From NCBI RefSeq assembly GCF_030418455.1, contig NZ_JAUHPW010000009.1:85063-149062 (forward strand): a stretch of 64,000 bases of DNA. The letters run 5' to 3'. Positions 25,301 to 34,754 of this stretch are shown one piece after another; within the stretch, counting starts at the first letter, position 1, and every line of letters begins with the position of its first letter. The stretch is from Demequina litoralis (lineage in GTDB: Bacteria; Actinomycetota; Actinomycetes; Actinomycetales; Demequinaceae). The translations under genes were made by a program, and so were the position numbers. The notes below the pieces were generated by a model. The model was not told where the DNA came from, ran no database searches, and saw nothing but the letters and a program-made list of their open reading frames with translations.

Positions 25301-26541
25301 ACGGTGAACCTCCTGACGGCGACGATATCGCCCGCCTCGACGGTGTCGGCCTCGGCGCGGACGCGGGCGAGCCCGTCGGCCGCGGCGAGGCGGGCGGCGA
25401 GGTGGGAACCAGAGCCGCCCGATGTGGCGGGACGCACACCCGCGCTGCCGCTGCTCCCGCCGACGCCCTGCCGGCCGTCCTCACCGCTGGCCGCCCCCTC
25501 GATGACCACCGGCATCACCTGCTCGCGCCCCGGCGGGCAGCGCCATGGCTCCAGGGCGCGCATCGGCTCCCACTCCGGCTCGGGGATGCCGCGCATCGCG
25601 CGCACCGCGGGCCCCACGAACAGCTCGACGCACACCGCGACCGCCACCGGGTTGCCCGGCAGGCACACCACCGGCGTCCCCGCGACGACCCCGAGACCCT
25701 GAGGCTTGCCCGGCTGGATCGCGACCCGCAGGAACTCGACACCCGCACCCGCGAGCCCCTCCTTCACCGGGTCGTGGTCGCCCACGCTGGCGCCGCCCGT
25801 GGTGACGACGAGATCCGCATCCGCGGCCTCGACCGCGGCACGCACGTCCTCGCCCCGGTCGCCGACGGTGCCGAGATCCACGGGCACGGCGCCGAGGCTG
25901 CGCAGCGCCGCCTCGAGATACGTCGCGTTCGACTCCCAGATCCGCCCGGGGGCGAGCGGCGTGCCGGGACGCACGAGCTCGTCGCCGGTCGCCAGGTAGG
26001 CCACCCGGGGTGCCGGCATCACGACGAGCTCGCCGCTACCCGCCGCCGCGGCCGCCGCGAGGTGGCGCGGGCGCAGCCGCACCCCGGCGGGAACCACGAG
26101 GTCACCCGCGCGCGCGTCCTCCGCACGGCGACGGATGTGGCGGCCGAGGGGCGTGGGCGCGTCGACGAGGACCGCGCCCGCCGCGGCGGCCACCAGCTCC
26201 TGCGGCACCACCGCATCGGCCCCGGCCGGCACGGGCGCGCCCGTCATGATGCGCACCGTCTCCCCCGCCCCGAGCACCCCGTCCCACGGGTGCCCCGCGG
26301 CGGACTCCCCCACCAGCGCGAGCCGGACGGGTGCACCCTCGCTCGCCTCCGCGACGTCGGCGGCCCGCACCGCGTAGCCGTCCATGGCCGAGTTGTCGAA
26401 GGGCGGCAGATCGCCGGCGGCCCGCACGTCGACCGCGAGGACGGCATCCAGCGCGTCCGCGAGCGCGACGCGACGGGGCACGGGCGGCCCGACGAGCGCG
26501 AGGACCTGCGCGAGGTGCTCGGCCGCGCTACGCACGGGCAC
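25297..26541 (-). CDS. moeA: molybdopterin molybdenumtransferase
   Basis: 414 residues. MoeA features: LPPFDNSAMDGYAVRAADVA, VRIMTGAPVPAGADAVVPQE, YLATGDELVRPG, the MoCF loop VTTGGASVGDHDPVKEGL and LPGNPVAVAVCVELFVGPAV, then a C-terminal domain with a Ser/Gly-rich insertion near residue 365. It inserts molybdate into adenylylated molybdopterin. GTG 26541 or GTG 26535 starts inside the end of moeB. Confidence 0.93.
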   Translation of the reverse strand: MPVRSAAEHLAQVLALVGPPVPRRVALADALDAVLAVDVRAAGDLPPFDNSAMDGYAVRAADVAEASEGAPVRLALVGESAAGHPWDGVLGAGETVRIMTGAPVPAGADAVVPQELVAAAAGAVLVDAPTPLGRHIRRRAEDARAGDLVVPAGVRLRPRHLAAAAAAGSGELVVMPAPRVAYLATGDELVRPGTPLAPGRIWESNATYLEAALRSLGAVPVDLGTVGDRGEDVRAAVEAADADLVVTTGGASVGDHDPVKEGLAGAGVEFLRVAIQPGKPQGLGVVAGTPVVCLPGNPVAVAVCVELFVGPAVRAMRGIPEPEWEPMRALEPWRCPPGREQVMPVVIEGAASGEDGRQGVGGSSGSAGVRPATSGGSGSHLAARLAAADGLARVRAEADTVEAGDIVAVRRFTV

Positions 26542-27244
26542 CCCCGGCCACGGGCAGGCTGCGCCACTCGCCGTCGCGCGCGTCCAGCACCTGCAACGTC
26601 CCCGCGAGGCCCCGTCCCGTGCCGGTGAGCAGCACGACCGCCTGCGACGCCATCGCGGCGCCCACCTGCCCGCACAGCGGCCCGAGGACCCCGCCGGCGT
26701 CGCACACGCCGAAATCGGGCGCCGGCTCCTCGGGGAACACGTCGCGCAGGGTCCTCCCGGAATCGAAGACGGTCACCTGGCCGAACCACCCCTGGACCGC
26801 GCCCCACACGAGGGGGACGGCGAGCGCCGCGCACGCGTCGGCCACGGCGAGCCGCGACGGCCACGTGTCGGTGCAGTCGAGCACCAGGTCGTGGCCCGCG
26901 AGCACCTCGGCCGCATCGGCGCCGAGCCGGGCGTCGAGGGTGGTCACCCGGACGTCGGGGGCGAGGGCGGCGAGGGACGATGCGGCGGCCTCCACCTTCG
27001 CGCGGCCCACGTCGGCGGGCCCGAACAGCACCTGGCGGTGCAGGTTGGTCACGGACACCCGGTCCGAGTCGATCAGCGTGAGCGCGCCCACGCCGGCCGC
27101 GGCGAGGTACAGGGCCGCGGGGCAGCCCAGCCCGCCGACGCCGACGATCGCCACGCGCGCCGCGCCCAGCGCGGCCTGCCCCTCGCCACCGAATCCGGGA
27201 AGCGCCCGCTGCCGGACGTACGCGTCAGCTGCCACCCGCGTCAC
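26528..27244 (-). CDS. moeB: ThiF/MoeB family adenylyltransferase
   Basis: About 238 residues. YVRQRALPGFGGEGQAAL, the nucleotide loop VAIVGVGGLGCPAALYLAAA and DSDRVSVTNLHRQVLF are standard E1-like motifs; DCTDTWPSRLAVADAC and VWGAVQGWFGQVTVF follow. It activates the C-terminal glycine of MoaD for sulfur loading. The usual zinc-binding CxxC pairs are reduced to single cysteines (GVCDAG, GPLCGQ), and no rhodanese domain is fused. Start GTG 27244 overlaps the end of cbiX; GTG 27235 is an alternative. Confidence 0.85.
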   Translation of the reverse strand: MTRVAADAYVRQRALPGFGGEGQAALGAARVAIVGVGGLGCPAALYLAAAGVGALTLIDSDRVSVTNLHRQVLFGPADVGRAKVEAAASSLAALAPDVRVTTLDARLGADAAEVLAGHDLVLDCTDTWPSRLAVADACAALAVPLVWGAVQGWFGQVTVFDSGRTLRDVFPEEPAPDFGVCDAGGVLGPLCGQVGAAMASQAVVLLTGTGRGLAGTLQVLDARDGEWRSLPVAGGARA

Positions 27245-27911
27245 GGTACCTGTCCAGCACGATCTCCACGAGCCTCGGGTGAGGCGCGAGCGGCGCCGTG
27301 ACGTAGTCCGCCCCCGCCTCCCCCAGCCGCTTCTGGAAGAAGCCGGGTGCCAGCAGGAACGATGCGACGGCGACCTCGCCGTCCTCGCCGTTGGCGCGGG
27401 CGTCCGCGACCGCATCGGCCACCGTGGGGTGGATGCCGGCGGCGTAGCCGATGCGGACCGGGCCGCTCCACCGCGCGCGCAGCATCTCGGCCGCCGCCTC
27501 GGTGTCCGCCGTGCTGCGCGGGTCGGACGAGCCGGCCGCGGCGAGGATGAGCGTGGTGGTCTCCGGGATGTGCGCCTCGTGGATGCGGTCCATGACGATG
27601 TCGACGAGCCGCGGGTCGGGCCCGAGCGCGGAGGCCGCCGCGACGTCCTCCCGCCCCTTCACCGCCTCCGCGATGTCGTGGTAGACGTGATAGCCGCCCG
27701 CGAGCAGCAGCGGCACTACCACCGCCGAGGTGCCGTCGCACGGCTCGACGTCCGCGACGACCTCCTTGCAGTACGGGCCGTGGACGTCGACGTAGGCGTC
27801 GCGCACGTCGTGCTGCGGCAGCGCGCCGCGGATGTCCTCGACGACCTTGAGGATGGTCGCCTGACCGTCCTCGTCGCGCGTGCCGTGCGCGCATGCGATC
27901 AGCGTGCTCAT
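27225..27911 (-). CDS. cbiX: CbiX/SirB family chelatase
   Basis: 228 residues, two CbiX-like halves. It starts [20 protein letters not shown], with the metal-site His in CAHGTRD, and has VVPLLLAGGYHVYHDIAEAV; a degenerate second half includes FLLAPGFFQKRLGEAGADYV. The family inserts iron (siroheme) or cobalt into sirohydrochlorin. Next to cysG and nirBD, an iron role in siroheme synthesis is the best inference. ATG overlaps the nnaR stop. Confidence 0.85.
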   Translation of the reverse strand: MSTLIACAHGTRDEDGQATILKVVEDIRGALPQHDVRDAYVDVHGPYCKEVVADVEPCDGTSAVVVPLLLAGGYHVYHDIAEAVKGREDVAAASALGPDPRLVDIVMDRIHEAHIPETTTLILAAAGSSDPRSTADTEAAAEMLRARWSGPVRIGYAAGIHPTVADAVADARANGEDGEVAVASFLLAPGFFQKRLGEAGADYVTAPLAPHPRLVEIVLDRYRDAGGS

Positions 27912-29023
27912 GCTGCGCTCACCGCCAGCGCGTAGCCCCTCTTCACCACAGTTCTCACCAGCATCGGTGCCCCCGAGTTCTCCCTCAGCCTGTTGATCGC
28001 CGCCTCGACCGCGTGGGCGCCCGCCTGGGCGCCCGGCAGCACGCCCGCGAGCTGCTCACGGGTGAGGACGTTCCCCTTCGCGTGCGCGAGCGCACGCAGG
28101 ATCTCGAGCCCGGTCGGCGTGAGCGGCAGCACGCGCCCGTCCAGCACCGCGGAGGTCGCGCGCATCACGAGCGGGCCGTCCGGGGTCGGGATCCCGACCG
28201 CCGACTCGGTGAAGTCCTGGACCAGCAGCCGCACCAGGGCGCCGAGGCGCCACCGGTCCGGGAAGCGCACCACGAGGCCGGCCTCGTGCAGCGGCGCCGC
28301 GGTCACCGGGCCCACCGCTGCGATCACGAGGTCGCCCGAGGCGGCGCGCGCGGCGGCGCCCTCGAGAACGCCGCGTTCCCGCGCGGTCGCGAGCCACGAC
28401 TCCGCACCCGGCGCCGACGTGAAGATCACCGCGTCGACGCCTCCGCTCGCGGCCTGGTCGATCCATTCGTCGTGGAGGTCGGGCTGGAGGGGCCTGCCCC
28501 AGCCGTACACGAGGAGGCTCTGCACCTCCGCGCCCGCGGCCTCGAAGGCCTCGTCCAGCCCGTCGGACCCGTTGCCGTGGTGCTGCACCGCGACGCGGAG
28601 CCCGTCGACGCCCTCGGCGAGGAGGTAGTCGCGCAGCTCGGCCGACGTCTCCGACTCCGCGACCCAGTCCGCCTCGAGGCCCGCCTGCTGGATGGCGCCG
28701 CGCGCCTTGGGCCCGCGTGCGATGAACCGGGCGTCCTTGATCGCGTCGAGCAGGTCCTCGGCGAGGCCCGCGGCATCGGCCGCCTCGATCCAGCCGCGGA
28801 AGCCGATGCCGGTGGTCGCCACCACGATGTCCGGGGGCGACGCGATGAGGGCCCGGGTGTCCTCGATGAGGCGGGCGTCGTCGAGATGCGGGATGGTGCT
28901 GAGCGCGGGCGCGTGGCGCACCAGGGCGCCGCGGCGCTCCAGCGCGGATGCGAGCTCGCGCTTCCTGCGGTCCGCGGTGATGACCATGACACAGCCCGAC
29001 AGCGGCTCCCCCACCATCGACAC
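27908..29023 (-). CDS. nnaR: HemD-like / winged-helix transcriptional regulator (NnaR-like)
   Basis: 371 residues. Residues 1 to about 265 are a uroporphyrinogen-III synthase-like domain ([40 protein letters not shown]). The C-terminal 95 form an OmpR-type winged helix ([41 protein letters not shown]). This is the NnaR layout, known in Streptomyces and mycobacteria as an activator of nitrate/nitrite assimilation genes working with GlnR. A separate plain hemD exists at 40955-41761, so a regulatory role fits. GTG 29023 has GGGGAGG 5 nt upstream. Confidence 0.85.
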   Translation of the reverse strand: MSMVGEPLSGCVMVITADRRKRELASALERRGALVRHAPALSTIPHLDDARLIEDTRALIASPPDIVVATTGIGFRGWIEAADAAGLAEDLLDAIKDARFIARGPKARGAIQQAGLEADWVAESETSAELRDYLLAEGVDGLRVAVQHHGNGSDGLDEAFEAAGAEVQSLLVYGWGRPLQPDLHDEWIDQAASGGVDAVIFTSAPGAESWLATARERGVLEGAAARAASGDLVIAAVGPVTAAPLHEAGLVVRFPDRWRLGALVRLLVQDFTESAVGIPTPDGPLVMRATSAVLDGRVLPLTPTGLEILRALAHAKGNVLTREQLAGVLPGAQAGAHAVEAAINRLRENSGAPMLVRTVVKRGYALAVSAA

Positions 29024-29036
29024 GCGGACCTCCCCG

Positions 29037-30260
29037 TCACTCGCGTCGCGGCGTCGCCGCGACCTCGGAGGCCAGCAGATCCGGCCTCGATACGTTGCCG
29101 ATGACGATAATCGCGGGAGGTTTCACCCCTGTTTCCCCTGCGATAAGAACAATGTCGTCGAGCGTGCCGTGCGTGACGCGCTCGTCCGCCGTGGTGCCGG
29201 ACTCGATGATCGCGACCGGCGTCGTGCCTGGTGCGCCGCCTGCGAGGCCCGCGGCGACGATGTCCGGCAGCGCCGCGACGCCCATGAGCACGACGACTGT
29301 CGTGCCGTGCGTCATGGCGGCCACCGAGGTCGCGTCCGCACCCGCGTGGCCGGACGTGACGAGCACGGCGGTGGACAGTCCCCGCTGCGTGACGGGGATG
29401 CCCGCACGGGCGGGCACCGACAGCGCCGAGGTCACGCCCGGCACCACCTCGACCGGCACGCCGGCCTCGAGGCACGCGTGCACCTCCTCGCCGCCGCGTC
29501 CCAGCACGAACGGGTCGCCGCCCTTGAGCCGCACCACGGTGCGTCCCTGCTGCGCGTGGGACACGAGGATCCTGTTGATCTCGTCCTGCGGAACGGGATG
29601 GCGGTCGGGCGACTTGCCGACGTTGACCACCTCGACGTCGTAGGGCACGGTGACGAGCAGCTCGGTGGTGCCGAGCCGGTCGGTCACCACCACGTCCGCC
29701 TCCGCGAGCGCCTGCCGTCCGCGCACCGTGACGAGGCCCGGGTCGCCGGGACCCGAGCCGACGAGGATGACGCGGCCGTGACCCGACCGGCGGCGGCGCA
29801 GGTCGACCGCGCCGGCGTCGATGTGCGCCGCGACGGCGTCGCGCACCGCCCGGATCCGCGCGGGGTCCGGACGGTCGGTCGAGATCACACCGACCGCGAG
29901 GTCGCCGTGGCGCGACAGCGCCGCCTGCCGCGCGGTGCCGTTCGTCGCGTCCGAGGCGTCGATGCAGAACACGCGTCGCGCCTCGGCCCACGCGGCCACC
30001 GCATCGTTCACCGCCGCATCGTCCGTCGCTGCGAGCACGAACCAGGCGCCGTCCAGGTCGGCCTCCTCGACGGTTCGCGCGCGCCACTCGAGGTCGCCGT
30101 GCTGGGCGAGCCGCCGCACGTCGTCGCTCGCCTCGGGCGACACGACGTGCACGTCGGCGCCCTCCGCGAGGAAGCGCTTGATGCGCCGCGAGGCCACATG
30201 GCCGGCACCCGCGACGAGCACGCGCCGATCCTTGAGGTCGAGTCCGAAGAGAGCTGTCAC
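29037..30260 (-). CDS. cysG: siroheme synthase CysG-type fusion (precorrin-2 dehydrogenase + uroporphyrinogen-III C-methyltransferase)
   Basis: 407 residues. The N-terminal 150 form a Rossmann domain ([20 protein letters not shown]) as in the dehydrogenase/ferrochelatase half. From about 165 comes the SAM methyltransferase: [59 protein letters not shown]. It makes siroheme, the NirB cofactor. GTG 30260 overlaps the nirD stop. With CbiX next door there may be two chelatases for one product. Confidence 0.92.
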   Translation of the reverse strand: MTALFGLDLKDRRVLVAGAGHVASRRIKRFLAEGADVHVVSPEASDDVRRLAQHGDLEWRARTVEEADLDGAWFVLAATDDAAVNDAVAAWAEARRVFCIDASDATNGTARQAALSRHGDLAVGVISTDRPDPARIRAVRDAVAAHIDAGAVDLRRRRSGHGRVILVGSGPGDPGLVTVRGRQALAEADVVVTDRLGTTELLVTVPYDVEVVNVGKSPDRHPVPQDEINRILVSHAQQGRTVVRLKGGDPFVLGRGGEEVHACLEAGVPVEVVPGVTSALSVPARAGIPVTQRGLSTAVLVTSGHAGADATSVAAMTHGTTVVVLMGVAALPDIVAAGLAGGAPGTTPVAIIESGTTADERVTHGTLDDIVLIAGETGVKPPAIIVIGNVSRPDLLASEVAATPRRE

Positions 30261-30640
30261 GCACCACCCGCCAGGTCGATGAACACGTCGCCATTGTCGA
30301 GGTGAACACGGTGAACGACCAAGTTCGCCGCGTGTCCCGGCTTGGGCTCCTTGTCCATCGTGACCAGGCAGGCCCCGTCGAGCAGCGAGAACACCTGCTT
30401 GTAGATGGGCGACGCGATGGTGGGCACGTCGCCCTTCGAGCCCGTGATCCCGCGCGAGATCACCGACGCGCCGGAGAACGGGTCGAGGTTCTGGACGCAG
30501 TGCACCGAGCCGTCGGCGAGCAGGAAGATCGCGACCTGCTCGCCGCCCACGAGCGCGGCGACGCCGAGCTCCGGCGTGAGGTCCGCGAGCGCGCAGACGC
30601 GGGTCGCGGTGGACGATGCGGTGGCGGGGACGGCGGTCAT
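30257..30640 (-). CDS. nirD: nitrite reductase (NADH) small subunit
   Basis: 127 residues, Rieske-like NirD fold without the cluster ligands: VCALADLTPELGVAALVGGE, VHCVQNLDPFSGASVISRGI and IYKQVFSLLDGACL. It partners NirB, whose stop overlaps its ATG, and is followed by cysG. Confidence 0.93.
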   Translation of the reverse strand: MTAVPATASSTATRVCALADLTPELGVAALVGGEQVAIFLLADGSVHCVQNLDPFSGASVISRGITGSKGDVPTIASPIYKQVFSLLDGACLVTMDKEPKPGHAANLVVHRVHLDNGDVFIDLAGGA

Positions 30641-33207
30641 GACCGGACCTCCAGGGTGGTGGGGGCGATGAGCACGGGCGCGTTCTCGCGCTCGGCGGGG
30701 GTGGCCGGGCGGCGCTGGCCTCGCTGCTCGACGTACGCGAGCGAGGGGTCGGGCTGCTCGGGGGCGTTGACGAACGACGCGAACTGGCGCAGGCGCACCG
30801 GGTCGTCGAGCACGGCCTTCCACTCGTCCTCGTAGGAGTCGATGTGACGAGCCATGTGCGCGTCGAGCTCCTCCCCGAGGCCGAGGGAGTCCTCGACCAC
30901 GATCTCGCGGATGCGGTCGAGGCCGCCCTCGTGCTCCTGCTGCCACGGGGCCGTGCGCTGCAGGCGGTCGGCGGTGCGGATGTAGTACATGAGGTAGCGG
31001 TCGATCACACGGAAGACGTCGTCGTCGGACACGTCCTCCACGAGCAGCTGCGCGTGGACCGGCGTGAAGCCGCCGTTGCCGCCCACGTAGACGTTCCAGC
31101 CCTTGTCCGTCGCGATCACGCCGACGTCCTTGCCGCGGGCCTCGGCGCACTCGCGGGCGCAGCCCGAGACGCCCAGCTTGAGCTTGTGCGGGCTTCGCAG
31201 GCCGCGGTAGCGGAGCTCGAGCGCGATCGCCATGCCGACGGAGTCCTGGACGCCGTAGCGGCACCAGGTCGAGCCGACGCAGGACTTCACGGTGCGCAGC
31301 GACTTGCCGTACGCGTGGCCGGACTCCATGCCCGCGTCCACGAGCCGCTTCCAGATCTGGGGCAGCTGCTCGAGCCGCGCGCCGAACATGTCGATGCGCT
31401 GGCCGCCGGTGATCTTCGTGTAGAGCCCGTAGTCCTGCGCGATCTGGCCGATGAGGATGAGGTGCTCGGGCAGGATCTCCCCGCCCGGCACGCGCGGCAC
31501 CACCGAGTAGGTGCCGTCCTTCTGCATGTTGGCCATGACGCGGTCGTTGGTGTCCTGCAGCGCCGCGCGGTCGCCGCCGAGGACGTGCGCGTTGTACAGC
31601 GACGCGAGGATCGAGCCGACGGTGGGCTTGCAGATGTCGCAGCCGCGTCCGGTGCCGAAGCGCTCGATGACCTCGGAGAACGTGGTGGCCTCTGCCACCT
31701 TGATCGCGTTGAAGAGCTGGGCGCGGGACATCGCGAAGTGCTCGCACAGCGCGTTCGAGACCTCGATGCCGGCCTTCTCGAGCTCGGTCCCCATGATCTT
31801 CTTGACCAGCGGGAGGCACGAGCCGCACGACGTGCCGGCCTTGGTGCAGGCCTTCACCGCGCCCAGGTCGTGGCAGTCGTGGTCGGTCACCGCCTCGCGG
31901 ATCGACCCGGCCGACACGTTGTTGCACGAGCACACGCCCGCATCGTCCGGCAGCTCGATCTCGCCCTTCTCGACGGACCCCTCGGGGAGGATCCATGCGG
32001 CCGGGTCGCCGGGCAGCTCCGCGCCCACCATGGGCCGCAGCGACGCGTACGCCGAGGCGTCGCCCACGAGCACGCCGCCGAGCAGGGTCTTCGCGTCGTC
32101 CGTGAGCACCAGCTTCTTGTAGACGCCGTTGACGGGGTCCGCGTAGACCATCTCGAGCGCGCCCGGGGTGGTGGCGAACGCGTCGCCGAAGGACGCGACG
32201 TCGACGCCGAGGAGCTTGAGCTTGGTCGCCATGTCGGCGCCCGGGAACGTGCTCGCGCCGCCCAGCAGGCGGTCGACGGCGATCTCCGCCATCGTGTTGC
32301 CGGGCGCGATGAGGCCGAGGCATGCGCCCTGGATGCACGCGACCTCGCCGATCGCGCTCACCGCGGGGTCGGCGGTGAGGCACGTGTCGTCCACCACCAC
32401 GCCGCCGCGGGCGCCGAGCTCGAGCCCGGCGATCGCGCCCAGCTCGTCGCGCGGCCGCACGCCGGTCGCGAAGACCACCACGTCGACCAGCTGCTCGCCG
32501 CCGTCGGCGAAGAGGAGGCTGCCCACGTAACCGTCCTTGCCGGCGCGGATCTCCTGGGTCGCGGTGCTGCAGCGCACCGTGACGCCCATGCGCTCGATGA
32601 GCCGCTTGAGCGCCTCGCCGCCGCCCTCGTCGACCTGGAGGTTCATCAGGCGGTCCGCGAACTGGATCACCGTGCTGCGCGCCCCGAGGCTCTGCAGCGC
32701 GCCCGCCGCCTCGAGGCCGAGGAGGCCGCCGCCGATCACCGCGCCGCGGACGGGCCGGCCGAGCTCGGCGCGCCGCTCCTCGACCCAGCCGCGCAGCGCC
32801 GCGACGTCGTCGACGGTGCGGTACATGAACACGCCGGGGAGGTCCGCGCCCGGCGTGGGCGGCGCCCAGGCGTACGAGCCCGTCGCGAGCACGAGGTGGT
32901 CGTACGCGACCTCGCGGCCTCCCTCGACGGTGACGATGCGCCGGTCGCGGTCGACCGCGGTGGCGCGGGCGTCGCGGTGCAGGGCGACGAGGGGGTCCTG
33001 CCACAGCGCGGGGTCGCCCAGCTGCAGGTCCTCGGGGGTCCTGCCCTGGAAGTAGCTGGTGAGCGCGACCCGGTCGTAGGGCGCACGAGGCTCCTCCGCG
33101 AGCACCTCGACGCTGAAGCGCCCCTCGGTGTCGCGTGCCCGCATGGCCTCGGTGAACCGGTGGGCGACCATGCCGCCGCCCACGACGACGATGTGCTCGG
33201 TGGTCAT
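30637..33207 (-). CDS. nirB: nitrite reductase (NADH) large subunit
   Basis: 856 residues. The N-terminal FAD/NADH module begins EHIVVVGGGMVAHRFTEAM and includes the YDRVALTSYFQG loop. A BFD-like [2Fe-2S] domain near residue 430 has CSCNNVS and CTKAGTSCGSC. Nitrite/sulfite reductase half-domains follow, with the siroheme/[4Fe-4S] ligands CVGSTWC and, about 37 residues on, CARECAEARG. It reduces nitrite to ammonium in the cytoplasm. Two ATGs are adjacent (33210, 33207); GGAGG lies 4 nt from the second, so I use 33207. The first overlaps the nasB stop. Confidence 0.95.
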   Translation of the reverse strand: MTTEHIVVVGGGMVAHRFTEAMRARDTEGRFSVEVLAEEPRAPYDRVALTSYFQGRTPEDLQLGDPALWQDPLVALHRDARATAVDRDRRIVTVEGGREVAYDHLVLATGSYAWAPPTPGADLPGVFMYRTVDDVAALRGWVEERRAELGRPVRGAVIGGGLLGLEAAGALQSLGARSTVIQFADRLMNLQVDEGGGEALKRLIERMGVTVRCSTATQEIRAGKDGYVGSLLFADGGEQLVDVVVFATGVRPRDELGAIAGLELGARGGVVVDDTCLTADPAVSAIGEVACIQGACLGLIAPGNTMAEIAVDRLLGGASTFPGADMATKLKLLGVDVASFGDAFATTPGALEMVYADPVNGVYKKLVLTDDAKTLLGGVLVGDASAYASLRPMVGAELPGDPAAWILPEGSVEKGEIELPDDAGVCSCNNVSAGSIREAVTDHDCHDLGAVKACTKAGTSCGSCLPLVKKIMGTELEKAGIEVSNALCEHFAMSRAQLFNAIKVAEATTFSEVIERFGTGRGCDICKPTVGSILASLYNAHVLGGDRAALQDTNDRVMANMQKDGTYSVVPRVPGGEILPEHLILIGQIAQDYGLYTKITGGQRIDMFGARLEQLPQIWKRLVDAGMESGHAYGKSLRTVKSCVGSTWCRYGVQDSVGMAIALELRYRGLRSPHKLKLGVSGCARECAEARGKDVGVIATDKGWNVYVGGNGGFTPVHAQLLVEDVSDDDVFRVIDRYLMYYIRTADRLQRTAPWQQEHEGGLDRIREIVVEDSLGLGEELDAHMARHIDSYEDEWKAVLDDPVRLRQFASFVNAPEQPDPSLAYVEQRGQRRPATPAERENAPVLIAPTTLEVRS

Positions 33208-34754
33208 CATGCCTCCCGCGTCCCCGCCAGGGCGGGGCGGTTGTCGGTGGCCCCCGCGAGCGCGGGGACCTTGCTGTCGCCCGCGGCGGACGCGGGAGCC
33301 TTCGTGGTGCCGCCCGCGGCGGTCGCGAGCATCTCCTTCACCAGCGACCTGCAGTCGCCGCATCCCGTGCACGCGCGGGTGGCGCGCGAGACGTCCTCGA
33401 CGGAGTCGCAGCCGTCCGCGATGGCGTCCTTGATGCGCCCCTTCGACACGGTGTTGCACTGGCAGACCGTGTCGGCGTCCGCCATGTCGGCGGCGTTCCG
33501 GCTCGCGGGCGCCGCGCCCGGGATGGGGCGGACGATGAGGTGGGCCGGGTCCGACGGGACCGGCAGCCCGCGCGTGTAGAGCGCCTGGAGCTCGGTCGCG
33601 GTGGCCTTGTCCCCCACCACGGTCGCGCCGACGAGGAGGCCCTCGTGGACGACGACCTCGACGAAGCGGCCCACGGCCGGGTCCGAGATCCGCACGGCCC
33701 GCAGCTGGCGGTCGCCGTGCTCGAACTTGCCGCTCAGACCCATGGTGACCACCTCGAGCCCGGACGCCTTGACCCGGACCACGTTGGTGCGGTCGGTGCC
33801 CGCCGCATCGTCCCGCGCCGCCGGCGCGGTGCCGGGCGCGCCGGCCCACGCGTCGACGAGACGCTGTGCCTGGTCCCAACCCTGCGCGACGAGGCCGGTG
33901 CCTCCCTCGGGCGGCTGGGCGCAGTCGCCGATCGCGAAGACGTGCGGGTCCTCGGGCGAGGCGAGGTCCGTCCCGACGACGATGCCGCGCTCGCACGGCA
34001 GGCCCGCGCGACGCGCGAGCGCCGTCTCCGGGATGGTGCCCGCGCACATGACGAGCAGGTCCGTGAGGACCTCGGCGCCGTTGGACAGCTCGACGGCCAC
34101 GATGCGGCCGCGGCGCTCGACGACCCGCGTCACGGACGCCTGCGTGACGACCGTCGTCCCCAGCCGCCCGAGCGAGCCCTCTGCGACCTGCGAGGCGGAG
34201 GAGCCGAGCTGGCGCTCCATGAGGCGGTCGGCGTGGTGCACGAGGGTGACGGCGAGCCCGCGCGCGGCGAGCCCGGTGGCGACCTCGAGCCCGAGGACGC
34301 CGGCGCCGAGCACCACGGCGCGACGCGCCTTGGGAAGCGCCGCGAGGATGCCCCGCGCGTCCGCGAGGTCCTTGAGCACGCTCACCCCCGGCACCAGGCC
34401 GTCGGGGTTCGCGACGTGCTGGATCTGCGGGACGCGGGCGGCCGAGCCGGTGGCGAGGACGAGCCGGTCGTAGCGGTGCACCGACCCGTCGGAGGCCGTG
34501 ACGAGGCGGCGACCCCGGTCGATCTCGACGGCCGCGACGCCCTGGCGGACGTCGACGGCGTCCGTGTCGGGAGCGAGGAGCGCGATGCCGTCCGGGTCGG
34601 CCTTGCCGGCCACGACGCTCGACAGCAGCACCCGGTTGTAGGGCTCGGCGTCCTCACGGCCGAGCACCATGACGTGGGCGCCGGGCACCCGCGCGGCGGC
34701 GTCCTGCGCGAAGCGCGAGCCGACCATCCCATGGCCGATGACGACGATCCTCAT
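33207..34754 (-). CDS. nasB: FAD-dependent electron-transfer subunit with BFD domain (NasB-like)
   Basis: 515 residues. FAD-binding start MRIVVIGHGMVGSRFAQDAA, YNRVLLSSVVAGK, LVLATGSAARVPQIQ, second nucleotide site VVLGAGVLGLEVATGLAARG, and FAIGDCAQPP. Near residue 450 a BFD-like [2Fe-2S] site has CQCNTVSKG and CTGCGDC. It resembles the front half of NirB without the siroheme part. Between nasA and nirB it most likely passes electrons from NAD(P)H to the nitrate reductase. The last 40 residues are low-complexity Ala/Pro/Gly. ATG overlaps the nasA stop. Confidence 0.87.
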   Translation of the reverse strand: MRIVVIGHGMVGSRFAQDAAARVPGAHVMVLGREDAEPYNRVLLSSVVAGKADPDGIALLAPDTDAVDVRQGVAAVEIDRGRRLVTASDGSVHRYDRLVLATGSAARVPQIQHVANPDGLVPGVSVLKDLADARGILAALPKARRAVVLGAGVLGLEVATGLAARGLAVTLVHHADRLMERQLGSSASQVAEGSLGRLGTTVVTQASVTRVVERRGRIVAVELSNGAEVLTDLLVMCAGTIPETALARRAGLPCERGIVVGTDLASPEDPHVFAIGDCAQPPEGGTGLVAQGWDQAQRLVDAWAGAPGTAPAARDDAAGTDRTNVVRVKASGLEVVTMGLSGKFEHGDRQLRAVRISDPAVGRFVEVVVHEGLLVGATVVGDKATATELQALYTRGLPVPSDPAHLIVRPIPGAAPASRNAADMADADTVCQCNTVSKGRIKDAIADGCDSVEDVSRATRACTGCGDCRSLVKEMLATAAGGTTKAPASAAGDSKVPALAGATDNRPALAGTREA

